A stretch of DNA of 64,000 nt from an uncultured Lachnospiraceae bacterium (GTDB taxonomy: Bacteria > Bacillota > Clostridia > Lachnospirales > Lachnospiraceae). The notes beneath the pieces are model-generated. The model did no database searches, was not told where the DNA came from, and worked only from the letters and a program-made list of their open reading frames with translations. Position numbers and translations under genes: made by a program. Positions 25,606-34,712 of this stretch are shown one piece after another. The number at the start of each line of letters is the position of its first letter. The stretch's first letter is position 1. The stretch covers positions 1-64,000 of the forward strand of contig CATLGV010000016.1 of NCBI GenBank assembly GCA_949948735.1, written 5' to 3'.

Positions 25606-28600
25606 ATGAAAAAGAGAAAAACATTCGGATTGTATGGCACAAATAAGAGAAAAACAGCAAAAAGAGCTGATAAATATACAGAAGAATTTTATGAGGCCTT
25701 TGACGACGATGCGGACGGCTTTTATACCGAGGACGGCGCATATGGTGCCGCGCCTTATGCGGAAGAGTTCGCGCAGGAGTTTGAGGACGGCGCATACGAC
25801 GGCGTAACGTTTGCGGATGATGAAGCGGATGAGGCATACGGAAGTGAAGCGTACGAAAATGCATCCTATACAGAGGAGGCCTATGAGGACGCGTTTTATG
25901 CGGAAGACGAGGTATATGTGAGCGACGCCTGTGAGAACGCGTCTTATATGGAAGAAGACGCCTATGAGGATGCGTCTTATGCGGAAGAATTTGCGCAGGA
26001 GTTTGAGGATGATGCGTATGACGGCGTGACGTTTGCGGATGAAGATGATGAGGCATACGGGGACGGCGCGTATGAGAACGCGTCCTATGAGGATAACGGT
26101 GCGTATGAGGATGTACCCTATGCGGACAGCGGCGCGTATGAGAGCGCTTCTTATGAGGAGAACGGCGCGTACGAGGATGTACCTTATGCGGACAGCGGTG
26201 CGTATGAGAGCGCTTCTTATGCAGAGAACGGCGTGTATGAGGACGCAGCTTATATGGAAGAGGAAGCCTGTGAGGACGCAGGATACGCACAGGAATTTGA
26301 GGACGAAGCATACGACGGCGTGACGTTTGCGGATGAAGACGACGAGGCATACGGGGACGGCGTGTATGAGAACGTGTCCTGTGCGGAGGGAAATTCGTAT
26401 GACGGCGGAGCAGACCCGGACGATACATATGGCGGTACAGCTTATGCAGATGCGTATGCACAGGACGAATATGCAGAGCCGGTGTATAACGAGGATGCGT
26501 ACGCGGATGAGGAGGCATATGCGGACGAAGCATACGAGGACTATGAGGACGGCTACGAAACTGCGTACGGTGATATGGATGCTTCCGATATGTACGATAT
26601 GTATGAGGAGGATGCGGTAGAGCTGGGGCCGGATTTGCAGGGCGGCTTTGGCGCGCGGATTCTGCAGTGGCTCCGCAATATGACTGCATTTGACGTCATT
26701 CTTGCCTCTACGGGAGTTATTCTTGTTGTGGCCGCGGTGGTTGCCGGAAGCATGTATTTGGAGACCAGGCGGATTAATGAGGGGATTGAAGCGCTCGCTC
26801 CGATGGGAGAGGAGCTTGCCAATGTCGGCATTGTCGGGGAAGACGGGCTTTATGCCATGACGAGCTCGGCATTGTCGGGGCAATTTGCCGCGGAGCTTGA
26901 AAGTGAGACGATTTCTTCCATGGAGGTCGTGGACGTAGATGCGCCTGCAGCGTCAAGCGGCAGGGTAAACGTGAATTTTACTTCTGTGGAGAAGGATCTG
27001 AAAATCCGTTTTACGGACGCCGATACAGGACAGCTCATCACCGGTACGGTGTTCGAGGTGGTGCTGACCAATGCAAAGGGCAAGCGGCTGGTGCTTACGG
27101 ATGACGATATGGACGGCATTATCTATGCCCAGAATGTAAATCCGGGAAAGTTTGACGCGGTAATCACATCGACCGATAAATACCAGTTCCCTGAGCAGGC
27201 GCAGCAGGTTACCGTAAAGGATAAGGTAGAGTATGTGGTGATTCACGACGTACAGGATGAGGTCAAGAAGGAGTCGCAGGTCAATGTAGCGGTTGAGGAT
27301 ACGCAGAAGCAGGACGCCCAAAAAGAAGAGGAAAAGATTAAGGACACGGTAGAATGGGTCGAGTCCACCAAGACCCTGATTGGCGGTACGGAAGGGTACC
27401 TGCCGGTGGATAAGAATACCATAGCGGATCCCTCGCAGGCAGCCAGGGCTGCTGCGCGTATGCTGTTCGATACCCTGAACGTAACGCTTGACAAAACGGC
27501 GCTCACGCTGACAATCGGGAGCAGCGCGGACTTATCCGGCACCAAATATTCGGATTCCACAGAGGGTGATGTTTCGTATAAATATACGACAGAATGGAAA
27601 TCCTCTAATGAGAGCGTTGCGTCCGTAAGCGACGGCAAGGTTACTGCGAAGGCGGCCGGAACCGCTACGATTACGTATACTGTGACGAAAAAGACGATTA
27701 CGACAGAGAAGGTGGAGGGCGAGACCCAGACAAGCACAACGACCGAGGAAAAGGAATTGTCCGAAGCGGAGTATGAGGCCTATAAAAAGGAGACGGAAGC
27801 CAAGTCTGACGAGAAGACCGAATATAAGGTTGAAGGGACAAAGGGAGATGCCGTGACCGGCGAGGCTTCGACAGAGCCCTCCGGGGAAACGAAATACAAA
27901 TACACGATAACCATTACGACAACGCAGAAGGGCGAGGGTACGACAAAGACCAGCGAGACCTCGGAGACAGCCAGCGCTTCCTGCGAGGTTACGGTAAAGG
28001 CAGCAGGGATTACTGCCGCAAGCCTGGAGCTCTCAAAGAGTGCGGACAGCTGTAATGTGGGGAGTACGCTTACCGTAAAGCCGTCAAAGCTTGTATACAC
28101 GAAAGAGGACGGCACAAAGGAAGAGGTCACAAGCTTCCCCACGGTGACATGGGCAAGCTCCGACAAGGCGATTGCGACCATTGACGCTAACGGCGTGGTT
28201 ACGGGCGTAAAGGCCGGAAAAGTTACGATTACCGCCACGATTACCGGCATTAAGGGGGCGGACGGCAAGGAGCTTCCGATCAGCGCGACAATTGATGTGA
28301 CAATCAGCGAGGCGCCGGTCTTTTCACTTACGCTGGACAGAACAAGCGAGGTATATCTTGCCGTGCGCGGACAGACGACACTGGTAGCGACGGTGAAAAA
28401 CTATAAGAGCGATTCCGGCGTTACATGGGAGTCCTCGGACAAAAAGATAGCGACCGTGGACGAGAAGGGCGTTGTGACGGGTGTTTCGGCCGGAAAGGTC
28501 ACTATTACGGCTACGACGAAGGAAAAAGGCGCCGACGGAAAGCCCCTGAAGGCAACATGTATTGTTACAATCAATTCCGACGCGACCTCGGATACGACGA

Positions 28601-29460
28601 CGAAGCTCAAGGACAAGAACGGCAATCAGATCTACATCAAGGATAAGGACGGCAACTATAAGGAAGCCGTTTACGCGGATTACTTCACTGCACCGGAGTT
28701 TTATATCCGGACAGAGGGGCAGTATGCGTACACCGGATGGCAGACGATTAACGGGAAGACCTATTACTATGATAAGAACGGCAAGGTGGTAACCGGGACA
28801 CAGGTTATTCAGGGCGTTACCTACAACTTTGATTCGACCGGCGCGATTGCGGCCTCGGTCAACGGATCCACGTTTGGTATTGATGTTTCGAGACATAACG
28901 GAAACATCGACTGGAATGCGGTAAAGGCCTCCGGCGTAGACTATGTTATAATCCGCTGCGGTTACCGCGGCTCAGCGACCGGCGTGCTGGTTGAGGATGA
29001 GAACTTCAAAAAGAATATCAAGGGTGCGACAGCCGCCGGCTTAAAGGTCGGAATCTATGTATTCTCACAGGCCGTGGACGAGGTGGAGGCCGTAAAGGAG
29101 GCTTCCCTTGCGGTAAGCCTTGCAAAGGGCTACAACCTGACGTACCCGATATTTATCGATACCGAATCCAGCGGCGGCAGAGCTGACAAGATCGACACGG
29201 CTACCAGAACGGCGGTCGTCAACGCATTCTGCCAGACTGTTGCAAACGCAGGCTACCAGCCGGGAATCTATGCGTCGAAATCATGGTACGAGACAAAGCT
29301 GAACATGAGCGCCATCGGCAATTACAAGATATGGCTCGCTCAGTATGCGGCCGCGCCCAGCTATAAGGGCAGATATGACATGTGGCAGTATTCCAGCAAG
29401 GGAACCATCAGCGGAATCAGCGGAAAGGTCGACTTAAATTTGAGCTATCTCGGATATTAA
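25606..29460 (+). CDS. Large membrane-anchored GH25 muramidase with tyrosine-rich acidic tail and Big_2 domains
   Basis: 1284 aa; the ATG lacks a textbook ribosome binding site. Residues 1-20 are basic. Residues 21-340 are extremely acidic and repetitive with more than 40 tyrosines and alanine, including three copies of a QEFEDxAYDGVTFAD block (near 58, 132, 229). A single membrane helix lies at 362-384, so this tail is probably cytoplasmic and the rest outside. Outside are a beta-sandwich module (about 463-560) also found in the second GH25 protein, three Big_2-type Ig domains (about 628, 806 and 906 onward), a cell-wall-binding repeat (GWQTINGKTYYYDKNGKVV, about 1047) and a C-terminal GH25 lysozyme domain (1090-1284; DVSRHNGNIDW with D1093, FIDTES with D1185 and E1187). 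GH25 enzymes cut the MurNAc-GlcNAc bond of peptidoglycan. The tail's function is unknown. Confidence 0.88.
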   Translation: MKKRKTFGLYGTNKRKTAKRADKYTEEFYEAFDDDADGFYTEDGAYGAAPYAEEFAQEFEDGAYDGVTFADDEADEAYGSEAYENASYTEEAYEDAFYAEDEVYVSDACENASYMEEDAYEDASYAEEFAQEFEDDAYDGVTFADEDDEAYGDGAYENASYEDNGAYEDVPYADSGAYESASYEENGAYEDVPYADSGAYESASYAENGVYEDAAYMEEEACEDAGYAQEFEDEAYDGVTFADEDDEAYGDGVYENVSCAEGNSYDGGADPDDTYGGTAYADAYAQDEYAEPVYNEDAYADEEAYADEAYEDYEDGYETAYGDMDASDMYDMYEEDAVELGPDLQGGFGARILQWLRNMTAFDVILASTGVILVVAAVVAGSMYLETRRINEGIEALAPMGEELANVGIVGEDGLYAMTSSALSGQFAAELESETISSMEVVDVDAPAASSGRVNVNFTSVEKDLKIRFTDADTGQLITGTVFEVVLTNAKGKRLVLTDDDMDGIIYAQNVNPGKFDAVITSTDKYQFPEQAQQVTVKDKVEYVVIHDVQDEVKKESQVNVAVEDTQKQDAQKEEEKIKDTVEWVESTKTLIGGTEGYLPVDKNTIADPSQAARAAARMLFDTLNVTLDKTALTLTIGSSADLSGTKYSDSTEGDVSYKYTTEWKSSNESVASVSDGKVTAKAAGTATITYTVTKKTITTEKVEGETQTSTTTEEKELSEAEYEAYKKETEAKSDEKTEYKVEGTKGDAVTGEASTEPSGETKYKYTITITTTQKGEGTTKTSETSETASASCEVTVKAAGITAASLELSKSADSCNVGSTLTVKPSKLVYTKEDGTKEEVTSFPTVTWASSDKAIATIDANGVVTGVKAGKVTITATITGIKGADGKELPISATIDVTISEAPVFSLTLDRTSEVYLAVRGQTTLVATVKNYKSDSGVTWESSDKKIATVDEKGVVTGVSAGKVTITATTKEKGADGKPLKATCIVTINSDATSDTTTKLKDKNGNQIYIKDKDGNYKEAVYADYFTAPEFYIRTEGQYAYTGWQTINGKTYYYDKNGKVVTGTQVIQGVTYNFDSTGAIAASVNGSTFGIDVSRHNGNIDWNAVKASGVDYVIIRCGYRGSATGVLVEDENFKKNIKGATAAGLKVGIYVFSQAVDEVEAVKEASLAVSLAKGYNLTYPIFIDTESSGGRADKIDTATRTAVVNAFCQTVANAGYQPGIYASKSWYETKLNMSAIGNYKIWLAQYAAAPSYKGRYDMWQYSSKGTISGISGKVDLNLSYLGY
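25771..26360 (+). repeat. Intragenic repeats encoding an acidic Tyr/Ala tail
   Basis: A block of about 24 codons beginning near 25771 recurs near 25993 and 26287 (spacings 222 and 294 bases). Between the second and third copies a shorter unit encoding GAYEDVPYADSGAYESASY occurs twice in direct tandem (about 26098-26220). Such DNA can change length by slippage or recombination. Confidence 0.8.
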
Positions 29461-29461
29461 C

Positions 29462-29490
29462 TTGCATTATTTCCCATTTCGGGATAGAAT
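29462..29490 (+). promoter_or_regulatory. Promoter of rmlB
   Basis: TTGCAT (29462-29467), 17 bp spacer, TAGAAT (29485-29490), starting right after the GH25 stop. A strong AGGAG/GGAGG pair follows before the rmlB ATG. It gives the rhamnose genes their own transcript start. Confidence 0.6.
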
Positions 29491-29521
29491 AAATTAGGAG
29501 AATGAACGGAGGTAGATTTCG

Positions 29522-30598
29522 ATGAGGACATATTTGGTAACGGGAGGCGCCGGCTTCATTGGCTCCAATTATATTCATTATATGCTGCGCAAATACGGCG
29601 ATGCGATTAAGATCATCAACGTGGACGCCCTGACCTACGCCGGGAACCTTGAGAACCTCAAGGACATTGAGGACAGAGACAACTATGTGTTTGTCAAGGC
29701 GGATATAACGGACAAGGCGGCGATTGCGGCGATTTTTGCGGAGAACGACATTGACAGAGTGGTCCACTTTGCGGCGGAAAGCCATGTTGACAGAAGCATC
29801 AAAAATCCCGAGGTCTTTGTGCAGACAAATGTGCTTGGCACGGCGGTGATGCTCAATTGTGCCAAGGACGCGTGGGAGCTTGAGGATGGCAGCTTCCGTG
29901 AAGGGAAGAAATTCCTCCATGTGTCGACCGATGAGGTGTACGGTTCGCTTGAGAACGAGGGGGAGTACTTCTATGAGACAACCCCTTATGACCCGCACAG
30001 CCCTTATTCGGCGAGCAAGGCCTCCTCGGATATGCTGGTGAAGGCCTATATGGATACCTACAGGTTCCCGGCCAATATCACCAACTGTTCAAACAACTAC
30101 GGGCCCTATCAGTTTCCTGAGAAGCTGATACCGCTGATTATCAATAATGCCTTACAGGGCAGGAAGCTTCCGGTCTACGGGGACGGAAAGAACGTCCGCG
30201 ACTGGCTTTACGTGGAGGACCATGCCAAGGCGATTGATATGGTACAGGAGCAGGGGCGCCTGTTCGAGACCTATAACATTGGCGGGCACAACGAGAAGCA
30301 GAATATTGAAATCATCGAGATTATTATAGAGACGCTGCAGGAGCAGCTTGCGGACGATGACCCGAGAAAGCCGCTGGTGTCAAAGGATTTGATTACCTAT
30401 GTGGCGGACCGGAAAGGACATGACCGAAGGTACGCCATTGCGCCGGACAAGATCAAGGCGGAGATTGGCTGGGAGCCGGAGACCATGTTCAAGGAGGGCA
30501 TCAAGAAGACAATCAAGTGGTATTTTGACCATGAGGATTGGATGAAAAACGTCACAAGCGGCGATTATCAGAATTATTATGCGGAAATGTATCAGTAA
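29522..30598 (+). CDS. rmlB: dTDP-glucose 4,6-dehydratase
   Basis: 358 aa, GGAGGT eight bases before the ATG. The NAD-binding start YLVTGGAGFIGSNYI, the block HFAAESHVDRSI, catalytic STDEVYG (Thr-Asp-Glu) and YSASK (Tyr, Lys) are all intact, as are NNYGPYQFPEKLIPL and GDGKNVRDWLYVEDH. This is full-length RmlB, which converts dTDP-glucose to dTDP-4-keto-6-deoxyglucose, the second step of dTDP-L-rhamnose synthesis in the cytoplasm. rmlA and rmlC follow in the same direction, but with a GH25 gene between them; rmlD is not in the window. Confidence 0.96.
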   Translation: MRTYLVTGGAGFIGSNYIHYMLRKYGDAIKIINVDALTYAGNLENLKDIEDRDNYVFVKADITDKAAIAAIFAENDIDRVVHFAAESHVDRSIKNPEVFVQTNVLGTAVMLNCAKDAWELEDGSFREGKKFLHVSTDEVYGSLENEGEYFYETTPYDPHSPYSASKASSDMLVKAYMDTYRFPANITNCSNNYGPYQFPEKLIPLIINNALQGRKLPVYGDGKNVRDWLYVEDHAKAIDMVQEQGRLFETYNIGGHNEKQNIEIIEIIIETLQEQLADDDPRKPLVSKDLITYVADRKGHDRRYAIAPDKIKAEIGWEPETMFKEGIKKTIKWYFDHEDWMKNVTSGDYQNYYAEMYQ

Positions 30599-30616
30599 GA
30601 GCATGGAAGACTTAAA

Positions 30617-30639
30617 GGGAACGTCAATATGGCGTTCCC
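30617..30639 (+). other. Intergenic hairpin between rmlB and rmlA
   Basis: GGGAACG (30617-30623) pairs perfectly with CGTTCCC (30633-30639) around a nine-base loop. There is no T-run after it, so it is more likely an mRNA-processing or stability element, or a weak terminator. Confidence 0.5.
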
Positions 30640-30693
30640 GATTTGGCGTAAATAAAACAAACAAAATAACGTAAATTAAAAAGGAGTTTATTG

Positions 30694-31563
30694 ATGAAAG
30701 GAATTATTTTAGCGGGCGGCTCCGGCACCCGCCTCTATCCGTTGACGAAGGCGATTTCCAAACAAATCATGCCGGTCTATGACAAACCGATGATATATTA
30801 TCCGCTTTCGACGCTGATGCTTGCGGGAATCCGGGATATCCTGATTATTTCGACACCGAGGGATCTTCCGATATTCAAGGAGCTTTTCGGAACGGGGGAA
30901 CAGCTTGGACTGCGCATGGAATATGCGGTGCAGGAGCAGCCCAGAGGGCTTGCGGACGCGTTTATTATCGGAGCGGATTTTATCGGCGGGGATTCGGCGG
31001 CGCTGGTGCTTGGCGACAATATTTTCTACGGGCAGAGCTTTTCCAGGCTGCTGCAGCGGGTGGCGCAGAAGGAGAGCGGCGCGACGATCTTCGGCTATTA
31101 TGTCAGAGATCCCAGAGAGTACGGCGTTGTGGAGTTTGACGAGAACGGCAAAGCGATTTCCATTGAGGAGAAGCCGGAGCATCCCAGGAGCAATTACGCG
31201 GTTCCCGGACTCTATTTTTACGACAATGACGTGGTGGAAATCGCACGGAATGTGAAGCCCTCCGCAAGAGGGGAGATCGAGATCACCAGCATCAATAACG
31301 AATATCTGCGGCGCGGCACGCTTACGGTGGAGACAATGGGGCGCGGCTTTGCGTGGCTGGATACGGGGAACCATGATTCCCTTCTGGACGCGGCGGATTT
31401 TGTGTGCGCGTTCCAGAAGCGGCAGGGCCTGTATATTTCATGTATTGAAGAGATTGCATATAAGAGGGGCTTTATCACGCGGGAGCAGCTTTTAAAGCTG
31501 GCGGAGCCGCTGATGAAGACAGAGTACGGAAAATATTTGGTAGAGGTTGCGAATGGACTCTAA
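30694..31563 (+). CDS. rmlA: Glucose-1-phosphate thymidylyltransferase
   Basis: 289 aa from ATG 30694, preceded by AAGGAG; a TTG three bases upstream is less likely. Signature blocks are [14 protein letters not shown] (nucleotide binding), [22 protein letters not shown] and [22 protein letters not shown]. This is RmlA, which makes dTDP-glucose from glucose-1-phosphate and dTTP, the first rhamnose step. Glucose-1-phosphate could come from the phosphoglucomutase at 47539. The end overlaps the second GH25 gene by 11 bp, so rmlA and that muramidase are translated from one message. Confidence 0.96.
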   Translation: MKGIILAGGSGTRLYPLTKAISKQIMPVYDKPMIYYPLSTLMLAGIRDILIISTPRDLPIFKELFGTGEQLGLRMEYAVQEQPRGLADAFIIGADFIGGDSAALVLGDNIFYGQSFSRLLQRVAQKESGATIFGYYVRDPREYGVVEFDENGKAISIEEKPEHPRSNYAVPGLYFYDNDVVEIARNVKPSARGEIEITSINNEYLRRGTLTVETMGRGFAWLDTGNHDSLLDAADFVCAFQKRQGLYISCIEEIAYKRGFITREQLLKLAEPLMKTEYGKYLVEVANGL

Positions 31564-32869
31564 GGGAAAGCGGATAGGCATACTGCTTGTATTGTCAGCG
31601 GTAATGCTGGTCATGGCGGCGCTGGCGGTCGTGAACTTTAACCGGCTGATGGGCGATACGCCGCAGGAGGAGCAGGATAAGGATGCGCAGACCTATGCGG
31701 GGCGTACGATTGAGGCCGACGGCAGGGTCAGAGGGGCTGATTTATCCGCGTTTCTGCGGGATGAGGATTTTTTTGACGAGAGCACGCCCGGCGGCGACAG
31801 CCTGCTTCAGGCTACATATGATGAAATCGATGAGAACGGGGAGCTTGTCCGGACGCTGACGCTGCTGGTAAGCTCCGTAGAGCGGGACATCCGTGTGAAG
31901 GTCGTGGACGACAAGGGAGCAGTCGTATCGGGGCAGGCGTTTACGGTGGAGGTTGCGGATACCGGCGTGTATATGGACGAGGACAAGGACGGTATTATCC
32001 ATATATCCGGCATCAAGCCGGGGCAGTATCAGGTGTCGCTCTCAGCGCTTGAGGGCTTTCAGGTTCCGGAGGAGCCGGCCAATGTCCGGGTAAAGTCCAT
32101 CGTGTCCTATACGGCGATTGACGATATCGAATATTTTGTACACTCCGAATCGGAGGTGGATATCCTCAAGGAGGATGCGGAGCGCGGAACCGGCGTGGTA
32201 GACGAGGAGGACGAGGATGACACGCAGTACACGGCTCTTTTGGATACGGATGAACGCGATAACGCGGTTGCGCTCGGTATCGACGTATCGAAGTGGAACG
32301 GAGAGATTGACTGGGATATTGTAAAGGCCGAGGGCGTCGAATTCGCGATTATCCGCTGCGGCTACCGCGGTTCTTCGTCCGGCTGGCTTGTAGAGGATCC
32401 GTATTTCTACAAAAATATCGAGGGTGCGCGGAAGGCGGGCGTCAAGGTCGGCATCTACTTCTTCACACAGGCTGTCAGCCTGGTGGAGGCCGTGGAGGAG
32501 GCCAGTATGGTCATTGCGCTTCTGGGCGATTTTGAACCGGAATATCCGATATTTATCGATGTGGAGGGTGCGGCGGGCGGCAACGGCCGCGCGGACGGTC
32601 TGGATGCGGCGACGCGGACGGCGGTGGTCAACGCTTTTTGTCAGACCATCCAGAATGCGGGAATGGAGGCCGGCGTCTATTCCAGCCGGAACTGGTATTA
32701 CAACAATCTGGAGCTGGACGACACGTATCATCATCGGGTATGGCTTGCCGAATACCGGCAGACGCCGCTGTATACAGGCAGATATGATATGTGGCAGTAT
32801 ACCTCCAACGGATCCGTGGCCGGCATTGAAGGGCGTGTGGACCTGAATGTCAGCTACCTGGGCTATTAG
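31553..32869 (+). CDS. Membrane-anchored GH25 muramidase, smaller paralogue
   Basis: 438 aa from ATG 31553, six bases after GAGG. A signal-anchor helix lies at about residues 8-28 ([20 protein letters not shown]). Residues about 105-205 form the same beta-sandwich module as in the large GH25 protein ([37 protein letters not shown]). After an acidic linker the GH25 domain runs from about 243 to the end: [13 protein letters not shown] (catalytic Asp), [32 protein letters not shown]. It lacks the acidic tail, the Big_2 domains and the wall-binding repeat. It should cleave peptidoglycan outside the membrane, perhaps making room for glycan attachment. It lies between rmlA and rmlC, an odd spot for a muramidase. 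Confidence 0.9.
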   Translation: MDSKGKRIGILLVLSAVMLVMAALAVVNFNRLMGDTPQEEQDKDAQTYAGRTIEADGRVRGADLSAFLRDEDFFDESTPGGDSLLQATYDEIDENGELVRTLTLLVSSVERDIRVKVVDDKGAVVSGQAFTVEVADTGVYMDEDKDGIIHISGIKPGQYQVSLSALEGFQVPEEPANVRVKSIVSYTAIDDIEYFVHSESEVDILKEDAERGTGVVDEEDEDDTQYTALLDTDERDNAVALGIDVSKWNGEIDWDIVKAEGVEFAIIRCGYRGSSSGWLVEDPYFYKNIEGARKAGVKVGIYFFTQAVSLVEAVEEASMVIALLGDFEPEYPIFIDVEGAAGGNGRADGLDAATRTAVVNAFCQTIQNAGMEAGVYSSRNWYYNNLELDDTYHHRVWLAEYRQTPLYTGRYDMWQYTSNGSVAGIEGRVDLNVSYLGY

Positions 32870-32916
32870 GAAAAAGTGTGCGGTATTGCAATAAAAGAGA
32901 GAAAGGATTTGGTAAA

Positions 32917-33468
32917 ATGGGAAAGATTACAGTAGAAACATGTGAGATAGAAGGACTGAAAATCATTACGCCGACCGTCCATGGGGATAACAGAGGTTAT
33001 TTTATGGAAACCTACAATTACAATGATTTTAAGGAAGCCGGGATTGACCAGGTGTTTGTACAGGATAATCAATCCGCATCCCGCAGAGGCGTTCTGAGAG
33101 GGCTGCATTTTCAGAAGGAGTTTCCGCAGGACAAGCTGGTTCGCGTGATTAAGGGAGAGGTATACGACGCGGTGGTCGACCTCAGAGAAGGCTCCAAAAC
33201 CTTCGGAAAATGGTATGGCGTCCTGCTCTCCGAGGAAAACAAAAAGCAGTTTTTTGTCCCGAAGAATTTTGCGCACGGCTTTTTGGTGCTTTCCGACTAT
33301 GCGGAGTTCTGCTATAAATGTACCGAATTTTATCATCCAAACGATGAGGGCGGGCTGCGCTGGGACGACCCGGATATCGGCGTTGCATGGCCGATTCCTG
33401 CGGGAATGGAGCTGATACTGGCAGAGCGTGACCAGAAATGGGGCGGCATCAAGGACTTCAAGAGGTAG
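32917..33468 (+). CDS. rmlC: dTDP-4-dehydrorhamnose 3,5-epimerase
   Basis: 183 aa from ATG 32917 after GAGAAAGGATTTGG; the upstream extension has no ribosome binding site. The cupin fold blocks of RmlC are present: HGDNRGYFMETYN, RRGVLRGLHFQ (catalytic His), LVRVIKGEVYDAVVDLREGS, TFGKWYGVLLSEEN and FVPKNFAHGFLVLS. It converts dTDP-4-keto-6-deoxyglucose to the L-rhamnose configuration. The final enzyme, RmlD, is not encoded in this window and may lie elsewhere. The next gene, the export permease, starts 6 bp after it, linking precursor supply to export. Confidence 0.95.
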   Translation: MGKITVETCEIEGLKIITPTVHGDNRGYFMETYNYNDFKEAGIDQVFVQDNQSASRRGVLRGLHFQKEFPQDKLVRVIKGEVYDAVVDLREGSKTFGKWYGVLLSEENKKQFFVPKNFAHGFLVLSDYAEFCYKCTEFYHPNDEGGLRWDDPDIGVAWPIPAGMELILAERDQKWGGIKDFKR

Positions 33469-33474
33469 CATCCG

Positions 33475-34476
33475 ATGAAAAGGGGTTTATCCAAGACGAC
33501 GATAAAGCTGCTGGTGACGGCCGCGGCGGCAGCTCTGGCGGCGGTGATTGTGATTCATCACAATCCGCTGGCGGACCAGCATGAAGAAAATGTAAAAAAG
33601 GTGATTGCCTGCCTGATGATTGTCGGAGCAATGGGGATTTTCTACCGCTTTTACGATAAGCTGATGTCGCTGCCGGCCGAGCTGTGGCAGTCGCGGCATC
33701 TGCTGTGGAAGCTTGCGAAAAACGATTTTAAGAACCGTTATGCGGGCTCCTATCTTGGCCGTGTCTGGGCGTTCACGCAGCCGGTGGTTACGGTGCTCCT
33801 GTACTGGTTTGTCTTTGGGCATGTGATGGGGCAGGACAAGCTGGAAACGCTGGCGGTCGGCGTGGAAGCGCCTTATGTGCTGTGGCTTACGGCGGGACTG
33901 GTTCCATGGTTTTACTTCAGCGAGGCCATTAACAACGGGACGACGTCACTTCTGGAGTACAGCTATCTTGTCAAGAAGGTAGTCTTTAAGATCAGTATTA
34001 TTCCGATTGTCAAGCTGATTGCGGCTTCGTTTATCCATATTTTCTTTGTATGCTTTATGCTGGTAGTGTATTTTGTGTACGGATACCAGCCGGATGTCTA
34101 TCTGCTGCAGCTGATTTATTATAGCTTCTGCATGTTCATATTTGTTCTGGCGCTCAGCTATTCCACCTGCGCGATTGTCATATTCTTTCGTGACCTGACG
34201 CAGATTATCGCGATTTTCCTGCAGGTGGGGATGTGGGCAACGCCGATTCTCTGGAATATTTCCATGCTGGACGGCAGTCCCGTCCTGCAGAAGATATTAA
34301 AGATTAACCCGGTATTTTATATTGTAAACGGTTATAGAGACGCCATGTTCGCCAAGACATGGTTCTGGCAGGACTTTTATTCAACCGCGTACTTCTGGAT
34401 TGTCACGGTGGTCTTCTTCGGGATTGGTGCGCTGATTTTCAGAAGACTGAAGACGCATTTTGCGGATATGCTATGA
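33475..34476 (+). CDS. ABC-2 type polysaccharide export permease (Wzm-like)
   Basis: 333 aa. Two N-terminal helices (about 12-27 and 42-58) precede the ABC-2 core, and six more hydrophobic segments follow. Conserved-type features are KNDFKNRYAGSYLGRVWAFTQPVV (cytoplasmic gate helix) and NGTTSLLEYSYLVKKVVFKISIIP, and WATPILWNISML near 255. Such permeases form dimers and, with a Wzt-type ATPase, export undecaprenyl-linked polysaccharides or teichoic acids. The Wzt-like ATPase lies 236 bp downstream behind an odd structured spacer. The extra two N-terminal helices are not standard for Wzm. Confidence 0.9.
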   Translation: MKRGLSKTTIKLLVTAAAAALAAVIVIHHNPLADQHEENVKKVIACLMIVGAMGIFYRFYDKLMSLPAELWQSRHLLWKLAKNDFKNRYAGSYLGRVWAFTQPVVTVLLYWFVFGHVMGQDKLETLAVGVEAPYVLWLTAGLVPWFYFSEAINNGTTSLLEYSYLVKKVVFKISIIPIVKLIAASFIHIFFVCFMLVVYFVYGYQPDVYLLQLIYYSFCMFIFVLALSYSTCAIVIFFRDLTQIIAIFLQVGMWATPILWNISMLDGSPVLQKILKINPVFYIVNGYRDAMFAKTWFWQDFYSTAYFWIVTVVFFGIGALIFRRLKTHFADML

Positions 34477-34494
34477 AAAAACCAAGCAACTCTA

Positions 34495-34650
34495 AGAGCA
34501 CTGAAAAACGTGCTCTAAGACTTGCTAAGTTTTTAGAAGAACGCAAGGGCTGCGTTCTTCGGAGAAATAGCAACAAACCATGAAAGCAGCCCGATAGGGC
34601 GGATTTTGAATGTTTTTAGGATTGCGGGAGCATGAAATGCGGAGCAATCC
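34495..34650 (+). repeat. Three-hairpin structured element between permease and ATPase genes
   Basis: Hairpin 1: AGAGCAC (34495-34501) with GTGCTCT (34510-34516). Hairpin 2: TTGCTA (34522-34527) with TAGCAA (34568-34573), enclosing GAAGAACGCA (34536-34545) with TGCGTTCTTC (34551-34560). Hairpin 3: GGATTGC (34619-34625) with GCAATCC (34644-34650), enclosing GCAT/ATGC. There is no long reading frame. It looks like a dispersed REP/MITE-like insert or a structured intergenic RNA; a genome search is needed to choose. Confidence 0.6.
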
Positions 34651-34712
34651 GTGGGTATCATAGAAATAGCATGGTGCGCTTATCAATAGAGAGAAAGGCT
34701 TGGTTTGCAGGT

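Noticed and set aside
25501-26883. Long minus-strand open frames of about 380-460 codons
   Set aside because: They run opposite the repetitive acidic tail of the GH25 gene, are made of low-complexity repeats in another frame and have no credible start or family match.
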